Position numbers and translations under genes: made by a program. The notes below the pieces were generated by a model. It worked only from the letters and a program-made list of their open reading frames with translations. It did no database searches and had not been told where the DNA came from. 44,834 nt of DNA from Acidimicrobiaceae bacterium (lineage in GTDB: Bacteria > Actinomycetota > Acidimicrobiia > Acidimicrobiales > RAAP-2): assembly GCA_003142095.1 (NCBI GenBank), contig PLON01000041.1, positions 137,228 to 182,061 on the forward strand. The letters run 5' to 3'. Positions 33,977 to 41,411 of this stretch are shown one piece after another (within the stretch, counting starts at the first letter, position 1; each line of letters begins with the position of its first letter).

Positions 33977-34561
33977 ATGAACGTCGGGGCGTTTCTCGGC
34001 ATCTTCGCCGTGATGTTCTTGTTGGAGCTGCCCGACAAGACGATGATCGCCACGATCGTGATGAGCACGCGCGCGCGGTCCTCGTCGATCGTCATCGGGG
34101 CCTCATCGGCGTTCGTCGTTCAGATGGGCATCGCCGTTGGCGCGGGTGGCCTCTTGACGCTGCTGCCGGTCCACGTCAAAGACATCATCGTGTCGATCCT
34201 CTTCTTGGGGGGCGCGGCCTACTTACTCTTCTCGCAGGAAGAAACAGCCGAAGACAAGGGTACGAGCGAAGCGGAACGTGAACACGTTGCGACACGAACG
34301 CGAGAGATCGCGACCGCTTTTGGTGTCATCTTCCTGGCGGAATTCGGCGATCTCACCCAGATCCAGGCCGCCAACTTCACGATCAAGACTCACCAACCCC
34401 TCGAAGTCTTTCTCGCTGGGTCACTTGCGCTCATCGGCGTTTCATTTCTCGGCGCTTATGGAGGGCAACTCCTACAACGTATCGTGCCGATGCGTTGGAT
34501 CCGGCGCGGTGGTGGTCTCGTCTTCTTGGGTCTCGGAATCTATACCCTGGTTACTCTGTGA
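33977..34561 (+). CDS. TMEM165/GDT1 family cation transporter
   Basis: A 194-residue membrane protein with about six helices in two homologous halves. The two family motifs are ELPDKT (residues ~16-21) and EFGDLT (about 121-126), which supply the acidic residues for cation binding. Members export Mn2+ or Ca2+ in exchange for protons. It sits 6 nt after pepN, and its stop overlaps the methyltransferase start (GTGA). Since M1 peptidases are metalloenzymes and glycosyltransferases may need Mn2+, a manganese-homeostasis role would fit, but this is only inference. Confidence 0.9.
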   Translation: MNVGAFLGIFAVMFLLELPDKTMIATIVMSTRARSSSIVIGASSAFVVQMGIAVGAGGLLTLLPVHVKDIIVSILFLGGAAYLLFSQEETAEDKGTSEAEREHVATRTREIATAFGVIFLAEFGDLTQIQAANFTIKTHQPLEVFLAGSLALIGVSFLGAYGGQLLQRIVPMRWIRRGGGLVFLGLGIYTLVTL

Positions 34562-35193
34562 CCTCGAGTCGCCGCGAGCAGCTCTTCGCTCTGGCCGACA
34601 ACGCGAAGGGCTTCATGCCGCAGCCAGAAGGTCTCGCGCTCTTTGAACACGGACTCGCCGCGGGACAACGCCACCCAGCGGGCACGTGGCTTGAGATCGG
34701 TTCGTGGTGTGGCAAGTCGGCGCTCTATCTAGGCGCCGCGGCCGAAGAGATGTCGTGCGTGCTTTACTCGCTCGACCACCACCACGGCAGCGAGGAAAAT
34801 CAGGCGGGCTGGGAGCACTTTGACGCCAGCCTCGTCGACCCCGTTGACGGACGACTCAACACCTTGCCGACGTGGCAGCGAACCGTGGCGAACGCCGAGC
34901 TCGAATCCACGGTCATCGGACTCGTTGGTTTCTCGACGGTCGTGGCCACCCACTTCTCCCAACCTCTCGACCTTCTTTTCATTGACGGTGGCCACGGCCA
35001 CGACGTCGCCTGGGCCGACTACCAGCACTGGTCGCCCAAGGTGGTCGCCGGTGGGCTGTTGCTGATTCACGACGTCTTCGAAGATCCTCATGACGGGGGG
35101 CGACCTCCGTACGAGATCTACCTGGCCGCGCGTGAGAGTGACTTCCGCGACGTCGCCGCCAAGGGATCGCTGCGAGTGCTCGAGCGGCGTTAG
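34558..35193 (+). CDS. Class I SAM-dependent methyltransferase (Methyltransf_24-like)
   Basis: A 211-residue protein. The SAM-binding region is TWLEIGSWCGKSALYLG near residue 43, followed by YSLDHHHGSEEN, LDLLFIDGGHGHDVAWAD and GGLLLIHDVFEDP, a pattern typical of small Methyltransf_24-type O-methyltransferases with an acidic metal/substrate site. The start is the GTG overlapping the transporter stop. It converges on the toroid-protein gene with a 4-nt overlap of stop codons. In other actinobacteria I recall similar methyltransferases near the toroid gene, so it may belong to that pathway despite the opposite orientation. Confidence 0.75.
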   Translation: MTSSRREQLFALADNAKGFMPQPEGLALFEHGLAAGQRHPAGTWLEIGSWCGKSALYLGAAAEEMSCVLYSLDHHHGSEENQAGWEHFDASLVDPVDGRLNTLPTWQRTVANAELESTVIGLVGFSTVVATHFSQPLDLLFIDGGHGHDVAWADYQHWSPKVVAGGLLLIHDVFEDPHDGGRPPYEIYLAARESDFRDVAAKGSLRVLERR

Positions 35194-36260
35194 TGGCGCG
35201 AACACCCGGGTTCGGCGAGATCTAACGGCTCGGGCAACGTGCCGTGGCGAAAGAGGCCCGCGGCCCGCGACGACGAACTGAGCGCATCGGCCGCGAGAAG
35301 TACCGCCGCCGCCGTGTAGGACGTGGTCTCACGATCGGGGAAGGTAACGCGATCGGGGTAGGCAATTCCGGTCCAGTAGGCACCATCCTCGCGACGGTGC
35401 AAGTTGGTGCAGCGAAAGAGATCGAGGGCGCGACTAGTAAGTCCGAGAGCGTCGAGAGCGAGCACACACTCGGCCGTCTCGGCCGCGGTGATCCAGTCAT
35501 TCGTCGAGACGCAGCGCACGCCGAGTCCGTCCATCACGTGTCGCTCAAAACCGTCGTCGATGCGCTTTTCCCCCCGCTCTCCGCGCAGGGCACCCGAGAA
35601 AATTGGGTAGTACCAGTCCATGGCGAACTCGTTCTTCGGCGCAAACGCTCCCGGGTGATGCGACACCGCGTGTCCTAAGCGCCCCGCCGCGAGTTCCCAC
35701 TCGGGTTTCGCGAACCCCAGGCGTTCGGCGAGGGCGACCGCACAACATAGCGAGTGAAAGATTGACGACGATCCCGTCAACAGCGCCGATGACTCCAGTC
35801 GCCCCTGGGCGTCGAGTGACCAGCGAATCGTGCCGTCGGCGAGTTGCCAGCGCAGCACGAACTCCATGGCGCGTTCCACGTTCACCCACAGGGACGCCAC
35901 GAAGTCGACGTCGTCGGTCGCGAGGCAGTAGTGATAGAGACCGGTCGCGATGTAGGCGCAGACGTTGGTGTCGAGGCGCGCGTCTTTCACGCGATCACCG
36001 AGGTAGTAGTTAAACCAGCTCCCGTCGCTAAGTTGGGCGTTGGCCAACCAGCGATAGGCGGCGCGCGCCTCGCCGACGTAGCCACTTACCGTGAGGGCCA
36101 TTGCCACCTCGACGTGATTCCACGGATCGCAGTGACCACCCTCAAACCACGGAATCTGGCCGTTCGGACGTTGTAAAGCGACGAGGCGGGCACCAGTCGT
36201 CGCCAACTCTTCGCTGGTGAGCACTCCCGGCACACCGCCAAGGGCGAGGGTCGAGCTCAC
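35190..36260 (-). CDS. Prenyltransferase/squalene-cyclase-like alpha-toroid protein
   Basis: A 356-residue cytosolic protein with repeated QxxxGxxW-type blocks: QRPNGQIPW (residue ~30), QLSDGSW (~76), QLADGTIRW (~138) and REDGAYW (~291). These mark alpha/alpha-toroid folds such as terpene cyclases, prenyltransferase beta subunits and some glycosidases. The DxDD motif of squalene cyclases is not seen. Actinobacterial members are often labelled prenyltransferase without proof. The start is the GTG overlapping the methyltransferase stop, so it is the last gene of a coupled GT4-methyltransferase-toroid unit, which points to modification of a glycolipid or polysaccharide precursor. The true reaction is unknown. 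Confidence 0.7.
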   Translation of the reverse strand: MSSTLALGGVPGVLTSEELATTGARLVALQRPNGQIPWFEGGHCDPWNHVEVAMALTVSGYVGEARAAYRWLANAQLSDGSWFNYYLGDRVKDARLDTNVCAYIATGLYHYCLATDDVDFVASLWVNVERAMEFVLRWQLADGTIRWSLDAQGRLESSALLTGSSSIFHSLCCAVALAERLGFAKPEWELAAGRLGHAVSHHPGAFAPKNEFAMDWYYPIFSGALRGERGEKRIDDGFERHVMDGLGVRCVSTNDWITAAETAECVLALDALGLTSRALDLFRCTNLHRREDGAYWTGIAYPDRVTFPDRETTSYTAAAVLLAADALSSSSRAAGLFRHGTLPEPLDLAEPGCSRH

Positions 36261-36973
36261 TGGGGCTTTCGCAGGTAGAGCACGATCGACTTACCCATGA
36301 GCGGAGAGAGCACGCGCTCGGCGTAGCGGGTCGCGCGCGGCTTCTTCATGATGTCCCACACCAAGAGACGGTGGTAGAGCTTCACGAGTCGGTGCTCGTC
36401 GTTCGTCGTACCGACGAAGCACTTCAGCCACCAGTACGGGCTGTGCAGGCCGTGCGCGTAGTGGTGACCGGTCAGAACCAGTCCCGTCGAGGTCAAGCGC
36501 TCTTCGAGGACCGAGCGACGATAGATGCGAATGTGGCCACCGGGCACGTTGTGGTACTCGTCCGACAGCGCCCAGTTCACGAGTTCCGGGCCAAACCTGG
36601 GCACCGTGATGGCCATCGTGCCCCCCGGTCGCAGCACCCGCGTGAGCTCACCCATCGCGGCCACGTCCTCGGGGATGTGCTCGAGCACCTCGGAACAGAT
36701 CACTCGATCGAAGGTCGCGTCAGGAAACGGCAGATGCAGAGCGTCGCCGCGCACGACATTCGCGTGCAGCGATCCGCTGGTCAGTTCACCGGCCTCGACC
36801 ATGGCCGCGAAGGTCGCAGCGACTCCGAGCACTTCGTCTTCGCCCGCGTCCAGGGCGACGACACTCGCGCCACGTCGTGCCGCCTCGAAGGCGTGACGAC
36901 CGAAGCCACATCCGAGGTCGAGAACCTTGTCGTCGGGGCGCAGCCCCAGTCGTTCGTACTGTGCGGTGAGCAT
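36257..36973 (-). CDS. Class I SAM-dependent methyltransferase (Methyltransf_11)
   Basis: A 238-residue methyltransferase. SAM motif VLDLGCGFGRHAFEAARRG is near residue 17, with VVALDAGEDEV, GDALHLPFPDATFDRVICSEVLEHI and LRPGGTMAITVP following in standard order. The C-terminal ~80 residues include an RIYRRSVLEERLTSTGL segment and an aromatic/basic region that may touch a membrane (SPYWWLKCFVG). The ATG shares a base with the GT4 stop (TAATG), and its stop overlaps the toroid gene start, so all three are translated together. Likely an O-methyltransferase for a sugar or lipid. Confidence 0.88.
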   Translation of the reverse strand: MLTAQYERLGLRPDDKVLDLGCGFGRHAFEAARRGASVVALDAGEDEVLGVAATFAAMVEAGELTSGSLHANVVRGDALHLPFPDATFDRVICSEVLEHIPEDVAAMGELTRVLRPGGTMAITVPRFGPELVNWALSDEYHNVPGGHIRIYRRSVLEERLTSTGLVLTGHHYAHGLHSPYWWLKCFVGTTNDEHRLVKLYHRLLVWDIMKKPRATRYAERVLSPLMGKSIVLYLRKPQ

Positions 36974-38343
36974 TAGTTGAAGATCACCGACTCCGGCAGC
37001 GGCTGGTGATTCAAGATCGCTTCGTAACAGGCGGCGGTCCCCTTCGCCGTTACCTGCCAGGTAAAGCGCTCCATCACGCGCTGGCGTCCGGCGGCACCGA
37101 GGCGTTCGCGCAACGACGCATCGTCGAGGAGTCGTCCGATCGCCTCGACGAGCGCTTCGGGGTTATTGGGCTCGACGAGCAGACCCGTTTCGCCACTGGT
37201 CCCCACGACTTCGGGCAACGCTCCCCCGGTCGTCGCCACGACCGGCACGGCGCAGCTCATCGCCTCTATCGCGGGCAGTGAGAACCCTTCGTAGAGGCTG
37301 GGCACAATGGCGACCTCGGCCTCGCCGTAGAGGCGCGCGAGTTCTTCGTCGCTCACGCCACTGATGGTCGTCACAATGTCGGTCAGTCCGAGTCGCTCAA
37401 GTGCGAGAGCGACCCGGCCCTTCGCCCGGGGTTTTCCGATGACGATGAGGTCGATGTCACGCTCGACGCGCAACTTGGCGATCGCTTCCAACAGCGGTAC
37501 GAGCCCCTTCATGGGAACGTCGCTACTGGAGGTGACCATGAGACGGCCCTTCTTCTTGACGACGTCGTCGTAAGGTCGAAAGACCTCATGATCCACGCCG
37601 ACGGGCACGACGGTGAGCCGTTCGAGCGCCACACCCATTTGCGCGTGAATGTCCGCCTTGGAGTTATGTGACACCGTCAAGACCGCGGGCAACTGTTTGA
37701 CGACGCGAACTTGCATGCGAAGAAACCCGAACCAGCGACGCGTCGTCACGCGTTTGCCGAGCGTCTCGGCGTGATCGAGGGCGATCGAGCGGTCCACGGT
37801 GATCGGGTGGTGCAGCGTCTCGAGCAATGGCCACCCGCGCCGGTGCAGACGCAAGACGCCCGGCCCCATGCACTGGTTGTCGTGCACGATGTCAAACTCG
37901 TCGCGTCGCGTGTCGAGCACTTTTGCGAGGCGCATCGAATAGGCCAGCGGCTCGCCAAACCCCGCGCTCATCATGACCGCGAACTCGGTGACGTCAGCGA
38001 GTGACCTGAACTCCGAGCGCGCCGGAATGCGAAAGGGGTCGGGGTCGCGATAGAGGTCGAGGCCGAGTACGGGGGTGAAGCCAACGCCCTCGTCGAGTTC
38101 GGGCCACGGGGGTCCCGCGAAGACTTCGACGCTGTGGCCGAGAGCCACCAACTCGCGAGTCAGGTGACGGGTGTAGACGCCCTGGCCCCCACAGCGTGGG
38201 TTGCCTCGGTAGATCAAAAAGGCAATACGCAGCTTGCCCGGCGCGGCGGGACGGGGCTCGATCCGCTCGGGCACGGTGATGGCGCGACTGAGCGCCCACG
38301 ACGCCTTGGTGGCGGCGATAGTTTCGGCAATAGAGCGAGCCAC
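36973..38343 (-). CDS. GT4-family glycosyltransferase
   Basis: A 456-residue GT-B enzyme. The acceptor half has IYRGNPRCGGQGVYTRHLTREL (Gly-rich loop, residues ~43-64) and the donor half has VGVDHEVFRPYD, VIGKPRAKGR and the retaining-GT signature EGFSLPAIEAMSCAVPVVAT (E-x7-E). It should transfer a sugar from a nucleotide or lipid carrier, cytosolic or peripheral on the membrane. The GTG start has AAAGGAAAG about 9 nt upstream. It heads a unit with the methyltransferase and toroid protein. From memory, the same three-gene order occurs in other actinobacteria. Confidence 0.9.
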   Translation of the reverse strand: MARSIAETIAATKASWALSRAITVPERIEPRPAAPGKLRIAFLIYRGNPRCGGQGVYTRHLTRELVALGHSVEVFAGPPWPELDEGVGFTPVLGLDLYRDPDPFRIPARSEFRSLADVTEFAVMMSAGFGEPLAYSMRLAKVLDTRRDEFDIVHDNQCMGPGVLRLHRRGWPLLETLHHPITVDRSIALDHAETLGKRVTTRRWFGFLRMQVRVVKQLPAVLTVSHNSKADIHAQMGVALERLTVVPVGVDHEVFRPYDDVVKKKGRLMVTSSSDVPMKGLVPLLEAIAKLRVERDIDLIVIGKPRAKGRVALALERLGLTDIVTTISGVSDEELARLYGEAEVAIVPSLYEGFSLPAIEAMSCAVPVVATTGGALPEVVGTSGETGLLVEPNNPEALVEAIGRLLDDASLRERLGAAGRQRVMERFTWQVTAKGTAACYEAILNHQPLPESVIFN

Positions 38344-38430
38344 GAGCCAACTTTCCTTTCAGGCGGTCTACCATTCTCCTCCAATTCCCAAAACCGCACA
38401 AATGCCGAAGAGGCGGTGTGTGCGGTTGAG

Positions 38431-38443
38431 TACGCTTCGCCAT
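38431..38443 (+). promoter_or_regulatory. -10 box TACGCT before the acyl-CoA dehydrogenase gene
   Basis: TACGCT (38431-38436) lies 7 nt before the ATG at 38444, with no Shine-Dalgarno. Confidence 0.6.
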
Positions 38444-39679
38444 ATGGATCTGACATATCCCCCCGAGGCCGAGTCCTTTCGTAAGGAGATTCGCGCGTGG
38501 CTAGAAGTAAACCTGCCCCGCGGCTGGTTTGAACCAGGTTTTTCCATGACCAAGGATGAGCGTCAGCACTTCAACGAGACCTGGACCGCGAAGCTCTTCG
38601 CCGGAGGGTGGATCTGCGCGGGCTGGCCCGTTGAGTACGGCGGCAAGGGCCTCACGTTGATGGATCAGGTAGTGCTCAACGAAGAGTTCGCCAAAGCCAA
38701 CGCCCCGATGCGCGCCGACTTTTTCGGCGACACTCTGGTTGGCCCCACCATCCTTCAATGGGGCACCGACGAACAGAAAAAAGAGTTCATCCCGGGCATT
38801 CTCGACGGCTCGATCTCGTGGTGCCAGGGATTCTCCGAGCCCGATGCCGGTTCCGACCTCGCGAGTCTGAAGACGTCGGCCGCGCTCGACGGCGACGAGT
38901 GGATCATTAACGGGCAGAAAGTCTGGACCACCCAGGCCCAGCACGCCGACTACGTCTTTCTCCTTACGCGTACTGATCCGAACGCCCCCCAGCACGCCGG
39001 CATCAGCTACCTTCTCGTGCCCATGCACCAAGAGGGAGTGGACGTTCGACCCATCACTCAAGTCGATGGCTCAGCGGAGTTCAGCGAGGTCTTCTTCACC
39101 AACGCACGCTGCCCGAAGGACAACGTGGTCGGTGGCGTCAACAACGGCTGGAAGGTCGCCATGACGACGCTCGGTTTCGAGCGAGGCTCGTCGTCCACCA
39201 CCGGTTACCGCCGATTCCTCAAGGAGTGGGAACTCATCGTCGAAGAGGCGAAGCGTCACCACAAGACGAGCGACGAGCGAACGCGAGACCAACTGGTCAG
39301 GGCGTGGCAGAAGGTCAAGATCATGCAGATCAACGGCTACCGATCGCTGACCGACGGCCTGAACAATACGCACGATGCCGCCCTGCTAGGAGCGTGCAAC
39401 AAGATGTTCTGGTCCGAAACACACCGCGACTCGATGGAACTCGCGATCGACATCCTCGGCATGAAGGGTCAGATCCTCACCGGCGCAGGACCAGTCGCCG
39501 GGCCCTCGGGCGCCATACGCCGCGGACGCGAGGACTACCCCGTGTCAGAGTTGCAGGCCTCCTTCTTTTTCTCTCGCTCCGAAACGATCTGGGGTGGCAC
39601 GGCCGAAATTCAACGCAACATCATCGGTGAACGTGCACTCGGACTACCGAAGGAACCGAAGGTTCCGAGCGCGAACTAA
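38444..39679 (+). CDS. Acyl-CoA dehydrogenase
   Basis: A 411-residue FAD-dependent enzyme of the acyl-CoA dehydrogenase family that oxidises acyl-CoA at the alpha-beta bond. FAD and substrate motifs: WPVEYGGKGLT, GFSEPDAGSDLASLKTSA, NGQKVWTTQAQHADY, and the C-terminal SETIWGGTAEIQRNIIGERALG. It resembles FadE proteins used in fatty-acid or steroid side-chain degradation. The ATG at 38444 is chosen because of the family N-terminus and the TACGCT box; longer frames upstream are antisense to the GT4 gene. It stands alone, and its stop overlaps the NifU-like stop by 4 nt. Confidence 0.93.
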   Translation: MDLTYPPEAESFRKEIRAWLEVNLPRGWFEPGFSMTKDERQHFNETWTAKLFAGGWICAGWPVEYGGKGLTLMDQVVLNEEFAKANAPMRADFFGDTLVGPTILQWGTDEQKKEFIPGILDGSISWCQGFSEPDAGSDLASLKTSAALDGDEWIINGQKVWTTQAQHADYVFLLTRTDPNAPQHAGISYLLVPMHQEGVDVRPITQVDGSAEFSEVFFTNARCPKDNVVGGVNNGWKVAMTTLGFERGSSSTTGYRRFLKEWELIVEEAKRHHKTSDERTRDQLVRAWQKVKIMQINGYRSLTDGLNNTHDAALLGACNKMFWSETHRDSMELAIDILGMKGQILTGAGPVAGPSGAIRRGREDYPVSELQASFFFSRSETIWGGTAEIQRNIIGERALGLPKEPKVPSAN

Positions 39680-40005
39680 AGCGAGCGGTAGCGAGGGATG
39701 TAGCCACCGGTACCGAGTAGCGACGAGGCTTCGGGGTCCATGGTGTCGTCGACGTCGCCGATGACTTCGGTGACCCAGTCCAATCGGTCTTTCAAGATCC
39801 TGGTCACGCCACCTTGGATGGTGTCGGTCGAAATGGCACAACTGGAACAGGCGCCCTGAAGCTGCACTTCGACGACGCCGGTTTCGACGTCACAACGGAT
39901 CAAGACGAGGTCTCCCCCGTCCGCCTGGACGGAAGGGCGCATGAGTTCCATGAGCGCATTCAGCGCCGACAGTCGGCTGCCTCGTTCTTGATCGGTGAGT
40001 TCCAC
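39676..40005 (-). CDS. NifU C-terminal-domain iron-sulfur protein
   Basis: A 109-residue NifU-like (Nfu) protein that carries or transfers an iron-sulfur cluster. The CxxC motif is in QGACSSCAISTDTIQGGV, and the preceding LMRPSVQADGGDLVLI is the family signature. It ends in a 30-residue acidic tail. The GTG start has CAGACT 6 nt upstream, a weak match to the leaderless pattern. The ferredoxin and NuoF-like protein elsewhere in the window are possible clients, which is inference. Confidence 0.92.
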   Translation of the reverse strand: MELTDQERGSRLSALNALMELMRPSVQADGGDLVLIRCDVETGVVEVQLQGACSSCAISTDTIQGGVTRILKDRLDWVTEVIGDVDDTMDPEASSLLGTGGYIPRYRSL

Positions 40006-40041
40006 CTACCCAGTCTGCCGTGAAATGTTGGGCGCGTGCCG

Positions 40042-40398
40042 CTACGACTGCGCGCCTCGTGCGGCCGCGGCTTCGTCGTAGACCCGAAGCGCTCTTGGCC
40101 CCCAGACGGTGCCCGGCCCACCGTTCATCGCGACGACGACCCCCATCGCCTCGGCGACCTGCTGCCGAGTCACTCCGGCGCGCAGCGCGCCTCTCGCGTG
40201 CGCGACGATGCACCCGTCACACTCTCTCGTCACCGAGATCACGAGAGCCATCAGCTCTTTGGTCGCAACGGAGAGTTCGCCCGCGGCCATCGCCGCCGTG
40301 GAGAGACTCGCGAAACCTTTCATGACGTCGGGGATCAAACCGTGCAAATCCAGGGCTGGCTGACGAAGTTCTTCTCGAATATGATCCATACTCTCCAT
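40042..40398 (-). CDS. Carboxymuconolactone decarboxylase/AhpD-like protein
   Basis: A 118-residue all-helical protein of the CMD/AhpD family. The redox motif CDGCIVAHARGA gives Cys60, Cys63 and His67, as in AhpD alkylhydroperoxidases. It may act as a small thiol peroxidase or reductase. The start is the ATG with GGAGGT 5 nt upstream, a strong Shine-Dalgarno; longer frames upstream are antisense to the carbonic anhydrase. A TACGCT box lies just before. It is transcribed divergently from the carbonic anhydrase and is followed by the NifU-like gene after 36 nt. Confidence 0.9.
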   Translation of the reverse strand: MESMDHIREELRQPALDLHGLIPDVMKGFASLSTAAMAAGELSVATKELMALVISVTRECDGCIVAHARGALRAGVTRQQVAEAMGVVVAMNGGPGTVWGPRALRVYDEAAAARGAQS

Positions 40399-40421
40399 GG
40401 CCCACCTCCACGTCGAGCGTA
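40399..40421 (-). promoter_or_regulatory. TACGCT -10 box with short leader and GGAGGT site
   Basis: TACGCT (40416-40421, minus strand) precedes GGAGGT and the AhpD-like ATG by 17 nt, giving a leader of about 10 nt with a Shine-Dalgarno. It shows the same -10 hexamer in a non-leaderless gene. Confidence 0.5.
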
Positions 40422-40434
40422 GCCATTGAGATAA

Positions 40435-40470
40435 TTGATGGCCCCTCGGTGATTTTCTATGATGATCCCC
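40435..40470 (+). promoter_or_regulatory. Carbonic anhydrase promoter TTGATG-17-TATGAT
   Basis: TTGATG (40435-40440) and TATGAT (40458-40463) are separated by 17 nt, close to the sigma-70 consensus. The -10 box ends 7 nt before the ATG at 40471, so transcription probably starts at the ATG. This is the strongest promoter match in the window. Confidence 0.75.
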
Positions 40471-40986
40471 ATGACTGCCATCGACGACCTGGTTGAGCAA
40501 AACCGGGCTCGCGTAAAGGCGCACGGCCACCGCGTGATGCCGACGGAACCCTTACTGCAACTCGCAGTGCTGACCTGTATGGATTCACGCATCGACATCT
40601 TCGGCACCCTCGGCCTCCAACTCGGTGAAGCACACCTGGTGCGCAACGCCGGAGGCATCGCGAGCGACGACGCCATTCGCTCGCTACTGCTCAGTCAGTG
40701 GCTACTCGGCACACGATCGATCATGGTGATCCACCACACGCGATGCGGTCTCGAGTCTTTTGACGAGGAAACGTTGCAGAACGAGATCGCGAACGAACTG
40801 CGCGTAAAGCCGCCTTTTCGTCTCGGCGCCTACTCTGACGTGGGAGAAGACGTTCGCTTGACCGTGCGGACGCTGCGCGAAAGTCCCTTCTTGAGCGACG
40901 CCGAAATTCGAGGATTTGTCTACGACGTCGACGACGGCGAGCTGCGTGAAGTTCCCGTTGCCTACAGCAACTTCTTGAAGCCCTGA
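40471..40986 (+). CDS. Beta-carbonic anhydrase
   Basis: A 171-residue zinc enzyme that interconverts CO2 and bicarbonate. The zinc ligands are Cys36, His89 and Cys92, with the Asp38-Arg40 dyad in CMDSR and the second site in HHTRCG. It belongs to the short beta-class group (like mycobacterial Rv1284). The ATG at 40471 is chosen over one at 40459 because the latter lies inside the -10 box. Its 3' end overlaps the convergent GNAT gene by 25 nt. Confidence 0.93.
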   Translation: MTAIDDLVEQNRARVKAHGHRVMPTEPLLQLAVLTCMDSRIDIFGTLGLQLGEAHLVRNAGGIASDDAIRSLLLSQWLLGTRSIMVIHHTRCGLESFDEETLQNEIANELRVKPPFRLGAYSDVGEDVRLTVRTLRESPFLSDAEIRGFVYDVDDGELREVPVAYSNFLKP

Positions 40987-41408
40987 CTCGTCGCGACGAA
41001 GCCCTGCGCTTCGTAGAACCGGTGAGCGTCGTGGCGCACGTGGCGACTCGTTAACTGCACTCGGTAACAACCTTCGCGTCGAGCCAGTTCTTCGGAGGCG
41101 GCGAGAAGCTTCGCGCCGATTCCGTGACCGCGCAGGTCGCTTCGCACATGCACACTCTCGAGCTCTGCGCACCAGCCACCGGTGTGTTGGAGATGCGGGA
41201 AGACGATGAGCTGGCAGATCCCTACGACCTCGTTGTCAACCACGGCGACGAGCACCTCGCCGCGACGTCGACGCGTCTCTTCGACCGCACTCCAGTATTT
41301 GTCGACCTCACGTTCGTTTTCGACATCGGGCGTCAGCGAACCGCCCTGGATAACGAGCGACGCTGTGGGAACGTCGTCTCTTTCAATGGGGCGAACGATG
41401 ACGTCCAT
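40962..41408 (-). CDS. GNAT family N-acetyltransferase
   Basis: A 148-residue GNAT-fold enzyme. The acetyl-CoA-binding motif A is in VRSDLRGHGIGAKLLAASEE (R/Q-x-x-G-x-G form), with SRHVRHDAHRFYEAQGF after it. The acceptor is unknown. The ATG is 3 nt downstream of the amidase stop, so the two form a small unit, perhaps modifying the same class of amine-containing compounds, though this is a weak inference. The 3' end runs 25 nt into the convergent carbonic anhydrase. Confidence 0.88.
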   Translation of the reverse strand: MDVIVRPIERDDVPTASLVIQGGSLTPDVENEREVDKYWSAVEETRRRRGEVLVAVVDNEVVGICQLIVFPHLQHTGGWCAELESVHVRSDLRGHGIGAKLLAASEELARREGCYRVQLTSRHVRHDAHRFYEAQGFVATSQGFKKLL

Positions 41409-41411
41409 CCG

